64,000 nucleotides of DNA from Macrothele yani (lineage: Eukaryota > Arthropoda > Arachnida > Araneae > Macrothelidae): assembly GCA_039090855.1 (NCBI GenBank), contig CM077028.1, positions 65,663,054-65,727,053 of the forward strand. The letters are read 5' to 3'. A model generated the notes under the pieces. The model was not told the DNA's origin and searched no databases. It saw only the letters and a list, made by a program, of their open reading frames with translations. Below, in pieces: positions 1 through 11,386 of this stretch (positions are counted from its first letter, which is position 1; each line of letters begins with the position of its first letter). The translations under genes and the position numbers were made by a program.

Positions 1-289
1 ATGGGACATAGAGAGGAACCGATAAGGAGCTGACACCGAGAGAGAGGAAATGGGATGAGCTGAGCCAGAAGTAAGCAAGAAAAGAGGAAATGGGAGAGAA
101 GCAGAAGGAACAAAGGAAAGACCTGAGTGGGAAGCAAGATGAGGAAATTGAGAAATGATAGATGAAAGAATAGAGTCGTAGATGTCGCGAGAGGAGGAGG
201 AGAGGAGAAGGGAGGAAGGGAGGCTGGCGAAAGGTTGCCAGGAAAGGTCAGGGTTAGTGAGATCTTTAACTGTTACTACACCTGCTAGG

Positions 290-523
290 GCCGCCCCGGT
301 GGCGCAGTGGTCTAAGGCGCTGGCCTCTGATCATTCGTCCGTAAGGGGTCCGGGTTCGAATCCCGGTGAGGCATGGATGTTGTGTTTGTCTTACAGCACT
401 GGCTCTCTCCCTTCCCTGGATCCAGTGACCCTAAATTAGGGACGGGCGACTGCTTATAGCCCATTGAGTTGCTCACGGTGGTCGTTAAACCTCCAATCAA
501 AAAAAAAAAAAAATAAAAAAAAA
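290..523 (+). mobile_element. tRNA-derived SINE (family A), copy 1, with A-rich tail and target duplication
   Basis: The head has pol III-type boxes: an A box in TGGCGCAGTGGTCTAAGG and a B box in GGTTCGAATCC. The roughly 80-nt tRNA-like part with a long variable arm suggests a class II (Leu/Ser-type) origin. A 130-bp body and an A-rich tail (about 499-523) follow. It is flanked by a 12-bp duplication, ACACCTGCTAGG at 278-289 and ACACCTGCTCGG at 524-535, so it inserted into the older LINE by target-primed reverse transcription. It is the reference copy for the other family A copies in the window. Confidence 0.9.
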
Positions 524-1927
524 ACACCTGCTCGGAGCCAGGTAGGATAGGCAAAGTACGGAAGATGAGAGGGGTGAAGAATCGAAGAATAAAAGAGGGG
601 TTCAGCAAGGAGCTCAGTTGTGGAATCAGGTGGAGAACGAGAAAGAGGGAGGGAACGAAGGAAAGTTAGAGCTTCACGGTAAACAGGGGGAAGTCGAATG
701 AGGGTGAGGAGTCGGTGGTCCATGAGTAGTAAGGAGAGAAAAGAAAAGCTAGGGTTGCTCGGGAAGGCGATGACGTTCCTAGCTAAAACGGCATCTGGTA
801 CTGGCGACGTGAAGAGATGGAGAAAAGTAGTAATTCTGACGGCCTTGTAGTACTCCTGTGTATCAATGAGTCCGATGCCGCCGTGATGCGGAGGGAGGCA
901 AAGCTTTGTGACACTGACCCAGTGGTGGCAGGTCCAAATCAGAGAAGTAAGACATCGGGTAATTTCAGGAAGACGGAGTTGTAGAGACTTGACACCAAGC
1001 CAGGAGTGTGTGCACAAGGAGATTAGGTAAGTTCGAGAGAGGCGATCTCTCTGGAAGAATGATGAGCAGAACTGGGCTCTCCTCCAGAATGCAGTTGACC
1101 TGAGCAAGCGTGGGTGAATAGAATTCCACGTGTAGAGGGGGAAGCTTGCAAGGAACCAAGATGAATTCCAAGGAAGCGCTGTGAGATGGACGACCAGCTT
1201 GCTCCCCAAGGGGTGTCTACACGATGTGCCCATGAGCCGCACCATAAACCAGTGCTTTTAGATGAGTTGAGCGCTGCACCGGAGCATGAGGCATAAGCTG
1301 CGAATAGACGTTGGAGACACGGAAACTGTGAGTCATGACGGATGCAGATGGTGACATCATCAGCGTATGCAACAGAGGTAGTGGCATGATGTCTTGTGCA
1401 GGCAGAGAGTGGTGGCAGAACTGCTTCAAAGGATTGGTGTACAGAGCGGAGGAATGGTTCAATTGCGATTGCAAAGAGTTGTCCGGAGAGTGGGCAACCC
1501 CGCTGCACTCCCCGGCAGAAGGGAATGGGCGCTGTGAGAAAGGTGGGCAGCTTGACTTGGAGAACGGCGTCTTGATAGAGTGAGAAAAAAGAGAGACAAA
1601 GGAAGGAGGAAACCAGAAGTGAAGGAGTGTAGCCGACAGATTGAGATATTATCAAAAGCGGATTGTTGGTCAAGAGAGAGAAGGGCGAGGGGTTCAGAGC
1701 GAGATCGGGCAAGATGGATTAGATCATTAAGTAGATGGATGTTATGAGAAAGTGAACGGCCGGGAACTGTGTAAGTTTGATTTGGGGAGAGAATGTGAGT
1801 GAGAATGGGGTTAAGGCGTTGGGAAAGAAGTTTAGTATAAAGTTTATAATCTAGATTTAAGAGGGAGATAGGGCGCCAATTCCCCAGGTCAAGGAGATCA
1901 TCTTTCTTAGGGAATAGGACAACATAT

Positions 1928-2532
1928 TGTAACGTATACTAAATATTCACTTTCCTTTTGATTTTACTATCTCTGGTTATTTTATTTTACTATGTAAATT
2001 ATCTTCTTACTGAACGAAATATTATTTCACCCGATGAATGAGACACGGAAACTGTGAGTCGGAGAGAGTTTGTTATTGTACGGAGAGCGTTTGGTGTTGT
2101 ACGGAGAGATTTACGAAATTGTACGGAGAGCGTTTGTTATTGTACGGAGAGCGTTTGGTGTTGTACAGAGAGATTTACGTGTTATTTGAGTAGCGGTGTG
2201 TGTTGATACCAGTTGAAGGTGATAATAAAAAGATTTGAATAAGTACGTCTTTCTCAATTAATAGTTTTTGTCAGACCTCTGTCTGGCTGTTAGGTTTATA
2301 TCGTTAGTTTTTTACCATTAACAACCAGCGTTAAGACGTTATACATTCTAATTACTACACTACTAGCAGGAGACTATATTCATGTTCTTAATTAACTAGT
2401 AACAACAACCATTTGAATTCACTATTTGAAGCTCAGTAGGAAAGCTTCATTATTATCATTAGCTAGCTGGTAGAGAGAGCTTATTCATTATAATTAGCTT
2501 AGCGGAAAGCAAAATAAAGCTAATTCATTATA
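1928..2532. mobile_element. Probable solo LTR inserted in the LINE reverse transcriptase
   Basis: A 605-bp segment interrupts the RT reading. It begins TGTAACG and ends TTATA, close to the TG...CA / TGTAA...TTACA form of Ty3/gypsy LTRs, and is bordered by a 4-bp duplication ATAT (1924-1927, 2533-2536). Removing it with one ATAT joins the codons into a continuous RT reading. Inside are an AATAAA-like signal near 2223 and a short tandem array of GTACGGAGAG-headed units (about 2077-2180). No gag-pol sequence is present, hence solo LTR. The LTR family is not identified, and the ending is imperfect. Confidence 0.5.
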
Positions 2533-4026
2533 ATATGCTACTGTGAATCGCCTTGGTAGAGTTGAGTGATTGAAAGCAGCAGAAAGTGCAGAAAAGAGAA
2601 ATGGTAGAAGGAGAGGTAGAAATGTTTTATAGAAGGGGAGAGTGAGGCCGTCCGGACCCGGTGCGGCACTAGAGTTTAAAGAAGAAAACGTAGAGGATAG
2701 TTCAGAGAACGTGGGAGGAAAGAGGAGGGAAGAGGCAAGATGGGGAGGAACTTGTGGTAGGTTAGAAAGAAGTGATGCCAAAGCTGAAGAGGATGGCGGA
2801 GGAGATTCACAGAACATCTCTTTATAGAACTTTCGGACCTGGGAACATAGAGTGAGTGGATCATCAGACACCTCTCCAGATGGGAGGCGAAGGTGCCGAA
2901 GTGAATTAGATGCTGTTCGTGTTTTTTCCATGGATGTAAGGAAATCGTAAGTGGATGCGTCTGGCGATAGATGTTGTAGCCGGAGACGTCGTAGAGCTTG
3001 TTGAGCCAGAGGAAGGGGGATTGATCACAGTTCTTCTTGATAGTGGCAGAAGAGAGGATCACTTAGGCTTAGGATGGAGAGCATGGAACGGACATGGTTG
3101 AGACGCATGTTTTGAAGCGTTTTTGCTTTAAAAGAAAGATTGCGAACGTGGAGAACGAGTTGCTGTTTAATGTCCAACCAAAAAGTCAGACCACAAGGAG
3201 CTGATTGAAGTTGAGGTCGTTTGTCCTCAAGGAAGGAGCGTACTGAAGTACAGAAGTCTGGATCTGTAAGAATAGTGTCGTCAAGAGTCCATGGACGAAT
3301 TGTACGAGGTTGTGGTGGAACTGCTTGAACAATAAGAACGATGGCACACTGGTCAGAAGAAGCTGTAGGAGTGATAATAGATTCTGTCACAGCTGTAAGC
3401 AGAGTAGGTGAGGCGTAGTATCTGTCAAGGCGAGCTGTGTACGGATTTTGATTATGTTGCGAGCGCCAAGTATGTACAGTCGATGAAGGATGGAAGTGAC
3501 GGTGAACATCAATGAATGAGTTGTCGGAGACCACTGACTGAAGAAGATTCACCAAATTAACACGGCGTTCTCTGGTGGAAGGAGATCGGTCCAGGGTAGG
3601 ATTCAGAGTGCAATTGAAATCCCCTCCAATTAAAACATGAGCTATGGGGGAATGCGAGACAAGGCACGACGAAGGCGAGTAAAAAGTATTGTCAAGTGGG
3701 TTGAAGAGCTTGGAATATAAATATTAAATATATGATAAAATGTGGAAGCTATGGTGAATGATGCACACTGTAATAGGTCTCGACATAAGTTTCGAACCGA
3801 AAAAGAGGTGATTATGGAGTTGAAAGTATAGCGGATACCTATAGCTAGGCCACTATAGGGTGATAGTTGGTAGGCATGGTGAAATGTGTAGTTCCACTGG
3901 CGCCATCGTGAGAATATCGTAGTGGATTGGCAATTTGTCTCTTGTAGTAAGAGAAGATCAGCTCCTAACGGAGTGAGGTCTTCATGTACCAAGGCATTAG
4001 AAAATGGGGATGAAAATCCCCTGCAA

Positions 4027-5835
4027 TTAAGAGATACAATCTTGAAGACTTTTTTCCATTAATGCTTGCTGAAGAACCTTCACAACAGGAGGAAATGATT
4101 TGAGTCGATTAAAATAGGTTTTAGCGCACGGATGCTCCTTGCGAAGGCGGGAGATGCATTGATTAAGGACTTGGATCTGATCAAGCACTAGAGGGAGAAA
4201 CGATGCGTACTTTGAGAGTAAAGCATGCGTTGTGGAGTGGTCTGTCTTATGTGACAGGTATTGATGTAAATCTTCAAATGAAATCGGCCCAGTAGGAACC
4301 GAGCCATCCTTAAGGTATTCGACAAGATACTCAAATTTGAGAGGAGGCTCTTCGTCGGCCTGGACAGAGGTAGCAGCCTTTGATGGTGAATTATTCCGAG
4401 AGGCACTACCAGTACGGGGAGAAGTACGGGGTGATGCGGCAGTCGGCTTCTTCGGTGGGCGTCTTCGAGAAGAACCACGACGTTTCAGCGAAGGCTCAGT
4501 CGAGCTCTCATCAACTCGAGATTCGTGGCCAGAAAATCCGTCATCAGCAGATTTAGAAGTATCGATGATAAGGGCAGTGGAGAAACCCCCTGAAGGGGAC
4601 TCCGCTACAGAATGACGACGCATGGGAAGTGAACAATTAAGTGAGGGAAAATCCAGTTGCTGGTCGAAGGAAGAATGGTCCGTAGACACGCGTTGACCAA
4701 CTCATGCAGTCGACTTTTGTGAAAGTTTCGATTCTGAAGCTTTCTGTGCAGTGGAAGAAGATGTTGCTCGGCTCAGAAGAGGACCAGAAGATGTAAAAGA
4801 ATTATTAGGAGCCTGTGATGCTAGATGTGGGCAATGCACACGGAAATGATTCTCTCCGTGGCAAAAAGTGCAGTGGAGGAAGGTAGTCACTTCAATTCTC
4901 CTACGTTGCTGTCCACAACGAACGTTGAGCACCTTTGGGCAGGCGAGCAAATGTTCATCAGATGGAACGATCACTCTTGCACTTCGACGAAATTCCCCTA
5001 TGGATTTATCGTCTGGATCTCTCGGCGCGGCTGAAAGAGTAGTAACGGGCCCAACAATTTGGCCGAACTTACTGAGTACAGTGCACAGCGCAACGTCTGA
5101 TACCTCAGGTGGAACCGGATAAAATGAAACCTGGATGGGACGCTGAGAGACAGGTTCTGGTAGAAGATGGACGTCTTTGAGGGACAAACCTTCTGTCAAG
5201 ACAAGATCCGCTTGATCTTTAAGAGCAAAGTACACCAACACAGCTCGAGGTTTTCGAGCCATGTGAGTAATACTGGCTCCAGCTGGAAGTATCTGCTTGA
5301 GAGCCATACTATATTCTCTCAACTTTGTGTCTAGGAGTGCATCAAAACACACTCCGAAGTCCATTGTAGAATAGAATTGTTTTCCCGCTGGGGAATCTTC
5401 GGGAATACTTATGGTGGCAGTAATGCCATCAACAATGGCGTACGAGTCTGGTAAGACTTCTGCAACAAACTTGGAAGGAGCTTTTGTTCCAGTAAGAGCG
5501 GCAGAGTATGCCCTAGGAGCAGGACTCGAGCGTGAGGGCTGCAACGCAACCGGCTGTTTGAACTGAGTTGAAGTAGAGGGTAAATTAGCAGCACTGTCAG
5601 ACACATCCATGTCTTCACTTAAAGCAACAGAGGGTTGCGCTGCACTGACGTCACTGGTCGAAGCAGGGCAAGAAGCTTGAGCTGTAGTTGAGGAGTCACT
5701 TTCCACTTCTAGTGGTTGGGTGACGTCACCTACAAGCATTGGAGGAGATTGGTCTCGTGTCGAGGAGGAGGAGGCGGCAGGAAATGCCTCGCTGATATGG
5801 GCGTGGTCATCGCTCTTATCAGCAGCCGCCGCCAT
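4027..5835 (-). pseudogene. LINE ORF1 protein (RRM-like plus CCHC zinc knuckle), one in-frame stop
   Basis: This is a nucleic-acid-binding ORF1 protein of the kind that coats LINE RNA. The frame is continuous for about 602 codons except for one TGA at 4702-4704; the downstream part (to 4027) lies in the same frame only four codons further on. The acidic, Ser/Thr-rich N-terminus is followed by an RRM-like stretch at about residues 225-315. Then comes a perfect CX2CX4HX4C knuckle at about residues 322-335, beginning CTFCHGENH. The C-terminal third is Ser/Pro/Arg-rich (SSRRRPPKKP) and then predicted helical. The ORF1 stop at 4027 overlaps the start of the ORF2 reading in another frame, a normal LINE arrangement. 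With a single stop over 1.8 kb, ORF1 is much better preserved than ORF2. Confidence 0.8.
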
Positions 5836-6049
5836 TGTTAATGGCGAGGGCTACCTGAGAAATCGACCAGCTCGGTCGATAATTCAAATGATGATAACAG
5901 AAAAAATAAACTACTCACCAACTTGGGAGGTGTATCAAAACAAAGCACGAACCTTCAGCTTGAAGGAACACGAAAGGAAAATGACGAACCACACGATAAA
6001 ACACACTAAATAGGCACACAACACGGAGCTCAGAAAAACGTGACTTAGG

Positions 6050-6148
6050 CCAAAGGTGGACCGACACCGTACTAATGTATGTCAATAAATGCTGTGTTGT
6101 GTTTATTTTCTAGGTGTCCGGTGTCTTTTGTCAGAATAGTGTATATAG
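6050..6148. mobile_element. Terminal fragment of a Tc1-like element (same family as 12531-13894)
   Basis: About 95 bp closely match the right end of the Tc1-like element at 13797-13894, including GTCAATAAATGCT and the terminal TCAGAATAGTG followed by TA. Only this end is present. It is sandwiched between the L1/Tx1-like LINE 5' side and the 3' tail of the RTE copy. Confidence 0.6.
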
Positions 6149-6174
6149 TACGAAGGTGCGAAGTTTGGTTTGTA

Positions 6175-9100
6175 TCATCATCATCATTGTCAACCATTAT
6201 CAATCCACTGCTGGACGAAGGTCTCCCCAACTGTCCTCCACAACGGTCTGCCTTGTGCCAGTCTCCTCCATGTCACTCCCGCATACTTTCGAATTTCATC
6301 CACCCATCTCCCATCTGGTCTTCTTCTGGGTCTTTTCCTGTCCCTTGGAATCCAATCTAACATTTTGGCTGTCCATTGATGGTCTGTCCTTCTGGCAGTT
6401 TGTCCAGCCCATTGCCATTTCAGGGATTTTACTCTGATCATGATGTCTTCCACTCTTGTCATTTTTCTAATCCACGAGTTCCTCTTCTTGTCTCTCCTGT
6501 TTACACCAAGCATACACCTCTCCATGCTTCTTTGAGTTGTCTGCAGCCTTTGTATGTCTCTTTTAGTTAAGGTCCACGTCTCTGCACCATATGTAAGCAC
6601 TGGAAGGATGCATTGATCAAACACTTTTCTTTTAAGACATAATGGCATATTGCTCTTGAAAATTATGCTGTTTCTTCCAAAATCTCTCCAGGCAAGTTTT
6701 GTACGCCGATTAATTTCTTCATCAATGTGACCCTCACTTGGTATCTGCTGTCCAAGATAAAGGTAGGTGTCTGTTATCTCCAGCTTTTCTCCATCAATCG
6801 ATAAATCTTCATTTCTTGTAAAAGCATTGAACATCACTTTTGTTTTCTGAAAGTTCATTTTTAATCCCACATCATTACTCTTGTCAGCAAGTTCCTGAAT
6901 CATACTCTGCAGGTCTGATGGGGTAGTTGCAAAAATTACTACTTCATCAGCAAAACGAAGGTAGGTTAAATAATCTCCATTAATCTTTATTCCTTTGTTT
7001 TCCCAGTTCAGTGATTGAAATACATTTTCTAATGTGGTATTTAAGAGCTTGGAAGATATGGTGTCACCTTGTCTCACTCCCTTTCCAATTTTAATGTGTG
7101 TTGTATTTTCAAACATCCGAATCTTTGCACTTGCATTTTCATAGATGTTATTAGTAATATTGATGTATGCATCGTCAATACCGCAGTATTTCAGAGCCAT
7201 TGTAACTGCTGATGGTTTTACCGAATCAAAGGCCTATTCATAATCGATAAAAGCCATGCACAATGGAAGTTCATATTCCCTCGCTCTATCAATTAGTTCC
7301 CTCAGTACGTGGATATGATCTATTGTGCTGTAGCCACTCCTGAATCTAGCTTGTTCTCTCGGTTGAGCCATGTCCAGTGTTACCTTCAAGCGGTGTGAAA
7401 GAACTTTAGTGAAGATTTTATAAACCACTGATAAGAGGCTGACAGGTCTGTATTTCCTGAGATCCTCAATGTCACCTTTTTTATGTAGCAGGATCATTGT
7501 AGCATTGTTCCAATCCTCAGGAATCTTCTTTTCATTAAGGCATTGAGTGAAAATTTGGGTGAGTACTGTTTCGATTTCTCCACTTGCTTCTTGTATGATG
7601 TCTACAGTAATTCCATCTTCTCCTGGAGCTTTTCCCCGCTTCATGTTCTTGATTGCATGTGCAACTTCTGCTGGGAGGACTGGAAGAACTCTGGTACCTT
7701 TAATGATGACTGGAGTGCATATATCATCCCTTTTATATAATTTGGAGTAGAAATCTTTCACTCTTGTCAAAATTTCGTCTCTATTTTGTGTTACAGAACC
7801 ATCTTCTTTTCTCAGTGCCATAATCTGTTTTCTTCCCTTACTGAGATGTCCCTTTGCTATCTTTAGGCTTTGGTTGTTTTCAATTGCTTTCCTCACTAGT
7901 TCACATTTGGATTCCCTTACGTCTTCAGTGTTACTTTTTCGTACTGTCTTGCATAGCTCTATATATTCCACTTTGGAAGTCACATCTTCTTTAGTTGTCC
8001 TCATCTCTCTTCTTTTTGCATCAACATTTTGGTTTATCCTGATAATTTGTTCACATGCAACTTGTTCTTAGACCCAGCTAATTTTGTTGCTGTTTCCATA
8101 AGAGCTTTGATTACTTTTCCGTTAACTTCAGAAATATCCACTTCTTCCGATGTTAGGCCTTTTAAAGAAGAGAATCTGCTCTTCAGTTCCAACTTGAAGG
8201 TATTATGGTGTTTTTTAAGGTTGGTTATGTCAATACATTTTGTTTGCCTTATGAGCTTGCCACGTTCGAGTTTAGTGTTGAGGTGCATCTTACATCTCGC
8301 CAATCTATGGTCACTACCTGTGTTGAACTTGTTTAGCACACCACAGTGTTCTATGACGAATTTTTTGTTGCACTCAATAAAATCAATTTCACTTGTCGTC
8401 CCATGTAGAGGTCTCCATGTCCATTTTCTGTGTGGCTTTTTCTGGAAAAAGGAGTTCATGATGAAAAACCCTTCTGCCTCTGCAAACTCTACGAGAGTAT
8501 TTCCACGCTGATTTCTGTTGCCGTGACCGAATTTACCTACTGAAGTTTCATTCTGTTGCCGTTGCCCTATTTTTGCATTGAAATCTCCCATAATTAACTT
8601 CAAGTGCTGCTTACCTTTATTATTTAGATGACGAATTTCCTCACAAAATTCTTCAATTTCTTCTTCAGGATGACTTGTGGTGAGTGCATAAGTTTGAATA
8701 ATCTGAGCCTGGTATCATCTCGAGAGTTGGATAACGAGTCGTGAAGCTCTGTCAGAGGAACTTTCAACTTCTACAACTTTATCCTTCAGTTTCTTGTTTA
8801 TTATAAAACCAACACCACTAGCCAGTATCTGTCCCACGATAGTAGAAGAGATGTCCACTTTTCAGTTCAATAAGATCTTCTCCTTTTCTCCTTACCTCAC
8901 TTAGCCAGACGATGTCCCACTTGATCCTTTGTAGTTCCTCTTCCAATTCAAGAAGCCTTGAATCAGAAGATATGGAGCGTCCATTACACGTAGCCAAGGT
9001 CAGCATCAGATGGCAGCCTAGTCCGGTACTCCGGGGATTCGTAGCACCGGGGATCCGCTGCCTTGGCCAGGTACATTCCAACTGCCGGAGACTGAGGGCC

Positions 9101-9335
9101 AAGATTTAAGTTGTGGAGTAATTTTGGAGGGGTTTGGCCATAACTCACCACGCTGGCCAAGCGGGTTGGTGAGTGTGGGATAACATTTCCTCTAATCCCG
9201 ATGGTATCGTTATACCGCTATTGGCTGTCGTCAGAGCCCCTTCAGTGGGAACATGATGCACCACGAGAAGGCGGGGTTGACACTTGTTAAGGAGAGGCTG
9301 TGATGTTACGCATCACCTGACAACGTCAGGTGATG
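6175..9335 (-). mobile_element. RTE-type LINE, copy A, near full length
   Basis: This 3.16-kb minus-strand element has a 5' region shared with copies B and C (GGTGATGCGTAACATCACAG in sense) and a single endonuclease-RT ORF. The 3' end has a simple ATC/GAT repeat at 6175-6190, the usual RTE terminus. The sequence is close to copy C (40688-43838). The ORF has several frameshifts and the RT active site is damaged. No clear target duplication was found. Confidence 0.88.
6190..9102 (-). pseudogene. RTE ORF2 (endonuclease-reverse transcriptase), copy A
   Basis: Reading down from 9102: LATCNGRSISSDSR, VWLSEVRRKGEDL (catalytic Glu), GDFNAKIGQRQQNE near 8590, WTWRPLHGTTSEIDFI near 8400 and GSDHRLARCK near 8310 belong to the APE endonuclease. 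The RT follows: GKAPGEDGITVDIIQEASGE (7640), YRPVSLLSVVYKIFTKVLS, FRSGYSTIDHIHVLREL, KGVRQGDTISSKL and FADEVVIFAT (6940). The active-site FADD has become FADE. The C-terminus (PVLTYGAETWTLTKRDIQRL, then Arg-rich to IDNG) is intact to the 3' tail. The frame breaks near 8020 and 7210. The family is often mislabelled as craniofacial development protein 2-like because of the endonuclease. Confidence 0.85.
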
Positions 9336-9479
9336 TGGTTTGTATAGTGGATGTTACATAACTTCGAGGAATAATTCCCTTCCTGCAGGATTTCGAGAGA
9401 TTCTATAATGCGGCGAGGTCGAGCATTGCCGTGCTAAACAGGAGCTTTAGTTATTTACATACGTGTTGAACTCTCATTA

Positions 9480-9684
9480 GCCCCGGTGACGCAGTGGTCG
9501 TCAGAAAGCGGTCCGGGTTAGAGTCCCGGTGAGGCATGGATGTTGTGTTTGTCTTCCGGCACTGGTTCTCTCCCTTCCCTGGAACCAGTGACCCTATATA
9601 AGGGACGGTCGAGTGCTTATAGCCCTTTGAGTTGCTCACGGTGGTCGTTAAGCCTCCAAATTACAAAAAACAAACAAAAAACAA
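9480..9684 (+). mobile_element. SINE family A, copy 2, with internal deletion
   Basis: Same body as copy 1. The tRNA-like head has lost part of the segment between A and B boxes (CAGTGGTCGTCAGAAAGCGG), and the B box is mutated (GGTTAGAGTCC). The tail is an A/C-rich run. The flanks share ACTCATTA-like sequence (about 9470-9479 and 9683-9692), a probable target duplication. Confidence 0.8.
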
Positions 9685-9823
9685 CTCATTACATTAGCAT
9701 AATACACGGTCTCAGCTCATGATGAATTTCAACAGGTGGAATTTTTTTTGCCCTTAAAACCGAATTAGAGGTCGAGCTTCTTCCTTTGATTACTCTTTCA
9801 TTGCTGTCGCCATCTTGAAACTA

Positions 9824-11384
9824 CCCTGGTGTGCAAAAATTAAGGACGAAGAGGAGAAATTAGCATAACAGTGGAACGAGCAGGCTGAACGGCCCGAAAG
9901 ATCACTCAGGAGATAGACTAGGGACCTGTACTGTAGGGAATGCGCATATATGCAGCATGACGTAGGGGGTGGGCGGTGGGGGAGTACGGAAGGGTATAAA
10001 GCACACGGGCGGTGTACGCTCAGCAATTCAGTGAAAGTTATTGCACGGTGTATATCAGTTTGAACGACGTCGAGTTGCTGCCACCGTGTGATATGGCCAA
10101 CTGGAAATCCAGTAGACGACATCTGGATGACTTTACCCGAGGTCGCGTCATTGGGAAGTTAGAAGAAGGTCGAAGCGTGACTAGTGTGACCGAGGAGTTC
10201 GGGATCACTCACAGCATCGTTTCACGAGCTTGGAGAGCATTTCAAACGACAGGAACAGCTGTACGAAAGTTTAGCAGTGGTCGTCCAGGAGCAACCACGG
10301 CGGCGGACGACCGGTATATTTTCCTACAGGCGAGAACAGGCAGACGGCATACAGCGGCAGAAATCGCAACGCACATGCAACAGACAACTCGACGCCCGTT
10401 ATCGCGTTTTACCGTGGCCATGAGGCTGCACATAGGTGGTATATTTGCACGACGAGCAGTACGGTGTGTGCTATCAACGCCTGCTCATCGGAGATGACGG
10501 TTTTTGTGGTGCCAGGAACACAAGAACTGGACATGTCAGCAATGGGGTCGAGTTCATTTTACGGATTAGAGCCGATTTAGTCTGACGAGCGATTCTGGGC
10601 GTATGCACATCTGGAGAGAACAGGAAACACGCAATCACATCTCCAACATCATCGAAAGGGACCGGTTTGGAGGTGGCGGAGTTCTCGTTTGGGGCGGTAT
10701 CATGCTTGGTAGCCGTACTGACCTTCACATCTTCCAAGGAGGTTCAGTCACTGGTTTCCGCTATTGTACCGAGGTTCTTCTGCCTCACGCGCGTCTGTTT
10801 AGAGGTGCTGTGGGTCCTTAGTTTCTCTTTATGGACGACAACGCTACACCTCATCGTACAGTGGCTGTCGCAGAGCTGTTGGAGAGTGAAGATATTCAAC
10901 GCATGGATTCGCCCCGCAAGGTCACCGGACCTAAATCCAATGGAACACGTGTGGGACCTTCTCGGGAGACGCTTGGCAGCACGTCACCAGCCGCCAGCAA
11001 TGATTCCGCAGATGCGATTGGCGCTACAAGAGGAATGAGCCGCGATGCCTCATTATCTCCTTGATGACTTCGTCCTCAGCATGGACAGACGCTGTAAATC
11101 CTGCAACGCAGTCAGTGGTGATCATATTCCCTACTAAAGACTGGATTTTTCAGGAAGCCGCCTGTCTAATGGACGTTTTTGTCTTCTGTCCAGTTGTGCA
11201 CGAAGCTACCTTTTCAATAAAGTGCCTTTGTATCCTTGGGATTCCTTGTTTGGACGGTTTTGCTCACTTGTCCCATATTCTTACATCTTGAGGATCTTAT
11301 GGAATGATTTGAGTCGATGTGGAGCACTTCTGCACGACGTTACATTCGAAAAACCGTCTCGTCCTTAATTTTTGCACGCACGTG
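9824..11384 (+). mobile_element. Tc1-like DNA transposon, family I copy 1
   Basis: This is a 1.56-kb element with terminal repeats sharing TGCAAAAATTAAGGACGA, inverted at the two ends and flanked by TA (9822-9823 and 11385-11386). It contains one transposase pseudogene. The element at 37617-39166 is a second, better preserved copy in the opposite orientation. Confidence 0.88.
10093..11137 (+). pseudogene. Tc1-like transposase (DD34E), multiple stops
   Basis: The cut-and-paste transposase is about 348 codons from ATG 10093, the start that matches the shared N-terminus. Two HTH regions are visible: FTRGRVIGKLEEGRSVTSV and the segment RPLSRFTVAMRLH. The frame is then broken by in-frame stops at codons that are Arg or Glu in the sister copy: after STPAHR (10495), in the first-Asp motif, where FMDES reads FTD-stop-S near 10568, and before FLFMDDNATPH (about 10819). 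The second Asp (MDDNATPHRT) and the Glu motif (SPDLNPMEHVWDLLGRR) are still legible, the latter in another frame. Dead copy. Confidence 0.82.
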
Positions 11385-11386
11385 TA

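Larger units (their letters stand above)
1..4065 (-). pseudogene. LINE ORF2: AP endonuclease and reverse transcriptase, broken
   Basis: ORF2 starts in a frame overlapping the ORF1 stop, near the residues KIVSLNCRGFSS. Endonuclease motifs follow in order: LLLLQETN (catalytic Glu), GGDFN near 3620, ARLDRYYAS, and SDQCAIVL near 3350, where the usual SDH histidine is replaced by Gln. A one-base frameshift separates the segment ending SRIPP (3642) from GGDFN. The RT region includes SSAAPGPDGLTLPFYK (about 2650), VVLFPKKDD and NWRPISLLN (about 1870-1920), LALLSLDQQSAFD, RGVQRGCPLSGQLF (about 1480-1530) and VAYADDVTI (about 1350). The C-terminal domain contains LCLPPHHGGIGLIDTQ near 900 and continues through base 1. 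The LTR insertion falls in the RT, and the SINE in the C-terminal domain. Not functional. Confidence 0.8.
1..5870 (-). mobile_element. L1/Tx1-like non-LTR retrotransposon, degenerate, runs off left edge
   Basis: A single minus-strand LINE accounts for the first 5.9 kb. In its own direction it has an ORF1 with an RRM-like region and a CCHC knuckle, then an ORF2 with an APE-type endonuclease, a reverse transcriptase and a C-terminal region that continues past base 1, so the 3' end is outside the window. RT motifs such as RGVQRGCPLSGQLFAIAIEP, VAYADD and NWRPISLLN are of the L1/Tx1 type. Two later insertions split it: a SINE at 290-523 and a probable solo LTR at 1928-2532. Removing both restores the reading on either side. 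ORF2 carries frameshifts, so the copy is dead. The exact 5' end is not defined; the bases from about 5870 to 6050 may be its 5' UTR. Confidence 0.85.

Noticed and set aside
182..439. 85-codon ORF reading through the SINE head
   Set aside because: It crosses from the LINE into the SINE tRNA-like part; no protein family, and both parent elements are explained.
6175..9335. Host craniofacial development protein 2-like gene
   Set aside because: That label arises from the RTE endonuclease domain; the linked RT, simple-repeat tail and multiple copies show it is a LINE.
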